Assembly: GCF_007752345.1 (NCBI RefSeq)
Contig: NZ_CP036299.1
Location: 992,001 to 1,056,000 of the forward strand
Origin: Planctopirus ephydatiae
Lineage (GTDB): Bacteria; Planctomycetota; Planctomycetia; Planctomycetales; Planctomycetaceae
Reading direction: 5' to 3'
Length of the DNA: 64,000 nt
Numbering within the stretch: the stretch's first letter is position 1; the number at the start of each line of letters is the position of its first letter. This document shows, in pieces, positions 62,294 through 64,000 of the stretch. The notes under the pieces were generated by a model, which saw only the letters and a list, made by a program, of their open reading frames with translations, did no database searches and was not told the DNA's origin. Made by a program: the position numbers and the translations under genes.

Positions 62294-64000
62294 TCATCTT
62301 CGCAGGCGTAACGAATTCAGAATCACGCTGACCGAACTGAGGCTCATGGCGGCACTGGCCCACATGGGAGTAATCCAGCCCAACGCCGCCACCGGGATGC
62401 AGATGGCGTTGTAGCCGAAGGCGAGTAGCAGGTTCTGGCGAATCGTTCGCGAGGTAGCCTGGCTCAGTTCCATGGCCCGGACAATGCCCGACAGATCTCC
62501 TTTGACCAGTGTGACGGCAGCACTCTGGATGGCGACATCTGTCCCTGTTCCCATGGCAATACCCACATTGGCCCGAGCCAGAGCCGGTGCATCGTTGATG
62601 CCGTCCCCTGCCATCGCCACAACACGCCCTTGCTGCTGAAGCTCTGCAATCACCGCTGCCTTTTCATCGGGTAGAACTTCGGCGATCACTTCCGTGATTC
62701 CCAGCTTATTGGCGAGATGTGCTGCCGTGCTTTGTCGATCGCCCGTCAGCATGACGATGCGGAGCCCTTGTCCACGAAGCTTACTCAGCATCTCGGCAGC
62801 CGATGGCCGCACCTGATCGGCCAGCAGGAACGTGGCTGCGGGTTGCTGATCGATCGCCATGAGGATGACGATCTGCCCATCCTGCTGCTGAAAACGGGCC
62901 TTTTGCCACTGGTCAACCTTGAGCCCAGCTTGCTCCAGGAAGCGGGCATTGCCAATCTGAATCGCATGACCCTGCACCCGACCGGCAATGCCCAGGCCCG
63001 GGGCTGTCTTGATCTCATGGGCCATTTCGATGGTCAGGTTTTTTGCACGAGCACCGGCCACGATCGCTTTCGATAATGGATGCTCACTTCCCAGTTCGAC
63101 AGCTGCAGCCCACAGCAGCACAGTGGACTCATCGAAACCGGTCTCTGGGAAGATGGCTGTCAGTTCGGGTTGGCCCAGTGTGAGCGTGCCGGTTTTGTCG
63201 ATGACGAGCGTATCGATCGCACGTAAGGTTTCAATCGCTTCGGCATTTCGAAAGAGGATCCCCATACGGGCACCACGCCCCATCCCCACTGTCACCGCCA
63301 TTGGCGTAGCCAGGCCCAAGGCACAGGGGCAGGCAATCACCAAGACAGAAACCGCATGAATCAACCCTCGTTGCCAGCCTTCAGGGCCACCTAGAAAGCT
63401 ATGGCCAGCCCATGCCGTCAGAGCCACCAGCACCACCGTTCCCACAAAGTATCGGGAGACGTGATTGACGAGTTGTTCGATAGGGGCTCTGGTCCGCTGG
63501 GCTTCAGAGACTGAGGCAATAATGCGGGCCAGCATCGTCTCTGTTCCCACATGCTGTGCTTCAAACAGCAACGGGCTTGAGCCATTGGTTGTGCCACCCA
63601 GTAACGAGCACCCGGGATGTTTTTCCACGGGTAACGATTCCCCAGTCATCATCGATTCATTAACGTCGCTGGTTCCTTCGAGAACAACACCATCGACAGG
63701 GATCGTCTCACCAGGTCGAACCAGTAATCGATCACCCACCAGCACATGATCAAGGGCAATTTCCTCTTCTCTCCCTGATGGATGCCATAATCTGGCTTTC
63801 GGTGGAGTGAGCGACAATAGCGAGCGAATCGCTTCGCCAGTCGCCTGGCGAGCCCTCAGTTCCATCAACTGCCCGACGAGCACCAGCATGATGATCACTG
63901 CGGCACTATCAAAATACGGCTCCACGACAGGAGCGAAATGAGGTTCAACGACTTGGGCTTCAGGCGAGGTGTTCATGGCCTGCATATGAAATGAAGTCGG
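62294..64000 (-). CDS. copA: Copper-translocating P1B-type ATPase, 5' end missing
   Basis: At least 569 residues; the frame is open through the right edge, so the ATG at 63985 is internal. The heavy-metal N-terminal domain and first membrane helices are off the window. Seen in order: helix pair before [17 protein letters not shown], actuator [10 protein letters not shown], the transmembrane metal site [10 protein letters not shown], phosphorylation site DKTGTLT, the copper-type [10 protein letters not shown] (S-E-H-P-L), TGD..., and hinge [26 protein letters not shown]. Cys-Pro-Cys plus SEHPL fits Cu+ export. ATP drives metal out of the cytoplasm. It is convergent with the tRNA gene. Confidence 0.92.
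   Translation of the reverse strand, partial: PTSFHMQAMNTSPEAQVVEPHFAPVVEPYFDSAAVIIMLVLVGQLMELRARQATGEAIRSLLSLTPPKARLWHPSGREEEIALDHVLVGDRLLVRPGETIPVDGVVLEGTSDVNESMMTGESLPVEKHPGCSLLGGTTNGSSPLLFEAQHVGTETMLARIIASVSEAQRTRAPIEQLVNHVSRYFVGTVVLVALTAWAGHSFLGGPEGWQRGLIHAVSVLVIACPCALGLATPMAVTVGMGRGARMGILFRNAEAIETLRAIDTLVIDKTGTLTLGQPELTAIFPETGFDESTVLLWAAAVELGSEHPLSKAIVAGARAKNLTIEMAHEIKTAPGLGIAGRVQGHAIQIGNARFLEQAGLKVDQWQKARFQQQDGQIVILMAIDQQPAATFLLADQVRPSAAEMLSKLRGQGLRIVMLTGDRQSTAAHLANKLGITEVIAEVLPDEKAAVIAELQQQGRVVAMAGDGINDAPALARANVGIAMGTGTDVAIQSAAVTLVKGDLSGIVRAMELSQATSRTIRQNLLLAFGYNAICIPVAALGWITPMWASAAMSLSSVSVILNSLRLRR

Noticed and set aside
62000-62300. tRNA-Val as an integration site
   Set aside because: No integrase, no repeated 3' tRNA segment and no foreign-looking block follow it.

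Overview
The window looks like part of a planctomycete (Planctomycetota) chromosome. This is inferred from three DUF1559 proteins carrying the type IV pilin-like N-terminus and the C-terminal H-x-G-G-x-H-x-L-x-x-D-G block, small lipoproteins of the kind that accompany them in this phylum, FHA-domain proteins, a PilM-PilN fusion, and many long proteins with no family I recognise. A Planctopirus-like genus is plausible but not shown. No insertion sequence, prophage, integrase, CRISPR array or rRNA was seen. There is one tRNA gene, tRNA-Val(GAC).

Layout. 1-9 kb: a partial STAS protein (edge), a lipoprotein divergent from DUF1559 gene 1, an unknown protein, FHA protein 1, a GNAT acetyltransferase, a coiled-coil membrane protein, a possible non-coding RNA unit, and a secreted protein. 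8.6-20 kb: an FAD oxidoreductase, an anti-sigma-like gene overlapping a secreted Gly/Pro-rich protein, a membrane protein, Bcp peroxiredoxin, a repeat-rich spacer, a vWA protein, a TrpG/PabA glutaminase, an S4 protein, an HU-type protein with a visible promoter and terminator, FHA protein 2 and RsmD. 20-39.5 kb: a long run of minus-strand genes: an FmdB-like protein without cysteines, ABC permease, DUF2752 protein, a 76-residue membrane protein, LarB, a phosphofructokinase with PPi-type residues, AccC, AccB, an M24 peptidase, an MMPL exporter, FtsH, a zinc-ribbon membrane protein, a DASS carrier, an ABC ATPase and a polyprenol-kinase-like protein. 40-45 kb: DUF1559 gene 2, its lipoprotein, and a large GH38-like protein. 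45.8-58.5 kb: a pilus/secretion-like operon (PilM-PilN fusion plus two large one-TM proteins, closed by a strong terminator), NAD-type isocitrate dehydrogenase with a structured leader, a RicT/PSP1 protein, NadD, a PilB/GspE ATPase with an added N-terminal membrane domain, and a CvpA-like protein. 58.8-64 kb: an unknown membrane protein, a lipoprotein and DUF1559 gene 3, tRNA-Val, and a 5'-truncated CopA-type copper ATPase.

How the genes may work together. The DUF1559 proteins have prepilin signals and need a type II/type IV-like machine. The PilM-containing operon and the membrane-anchored PilB ATPase are candidate parts of that machine. No prepilin peptidase, PilC platform or PilQ secretin lies in the window. 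The accB-accC pair, PPi-type PFK, isocitrate dehydrogenase and NadD are ordinary central metabolism.

Many starts were moved downstream of the longest open frame using Shine-Dalgarno spacing, signal peptides or family alignment; each case is explained. All functional calls come from reading motifs, with no database search.
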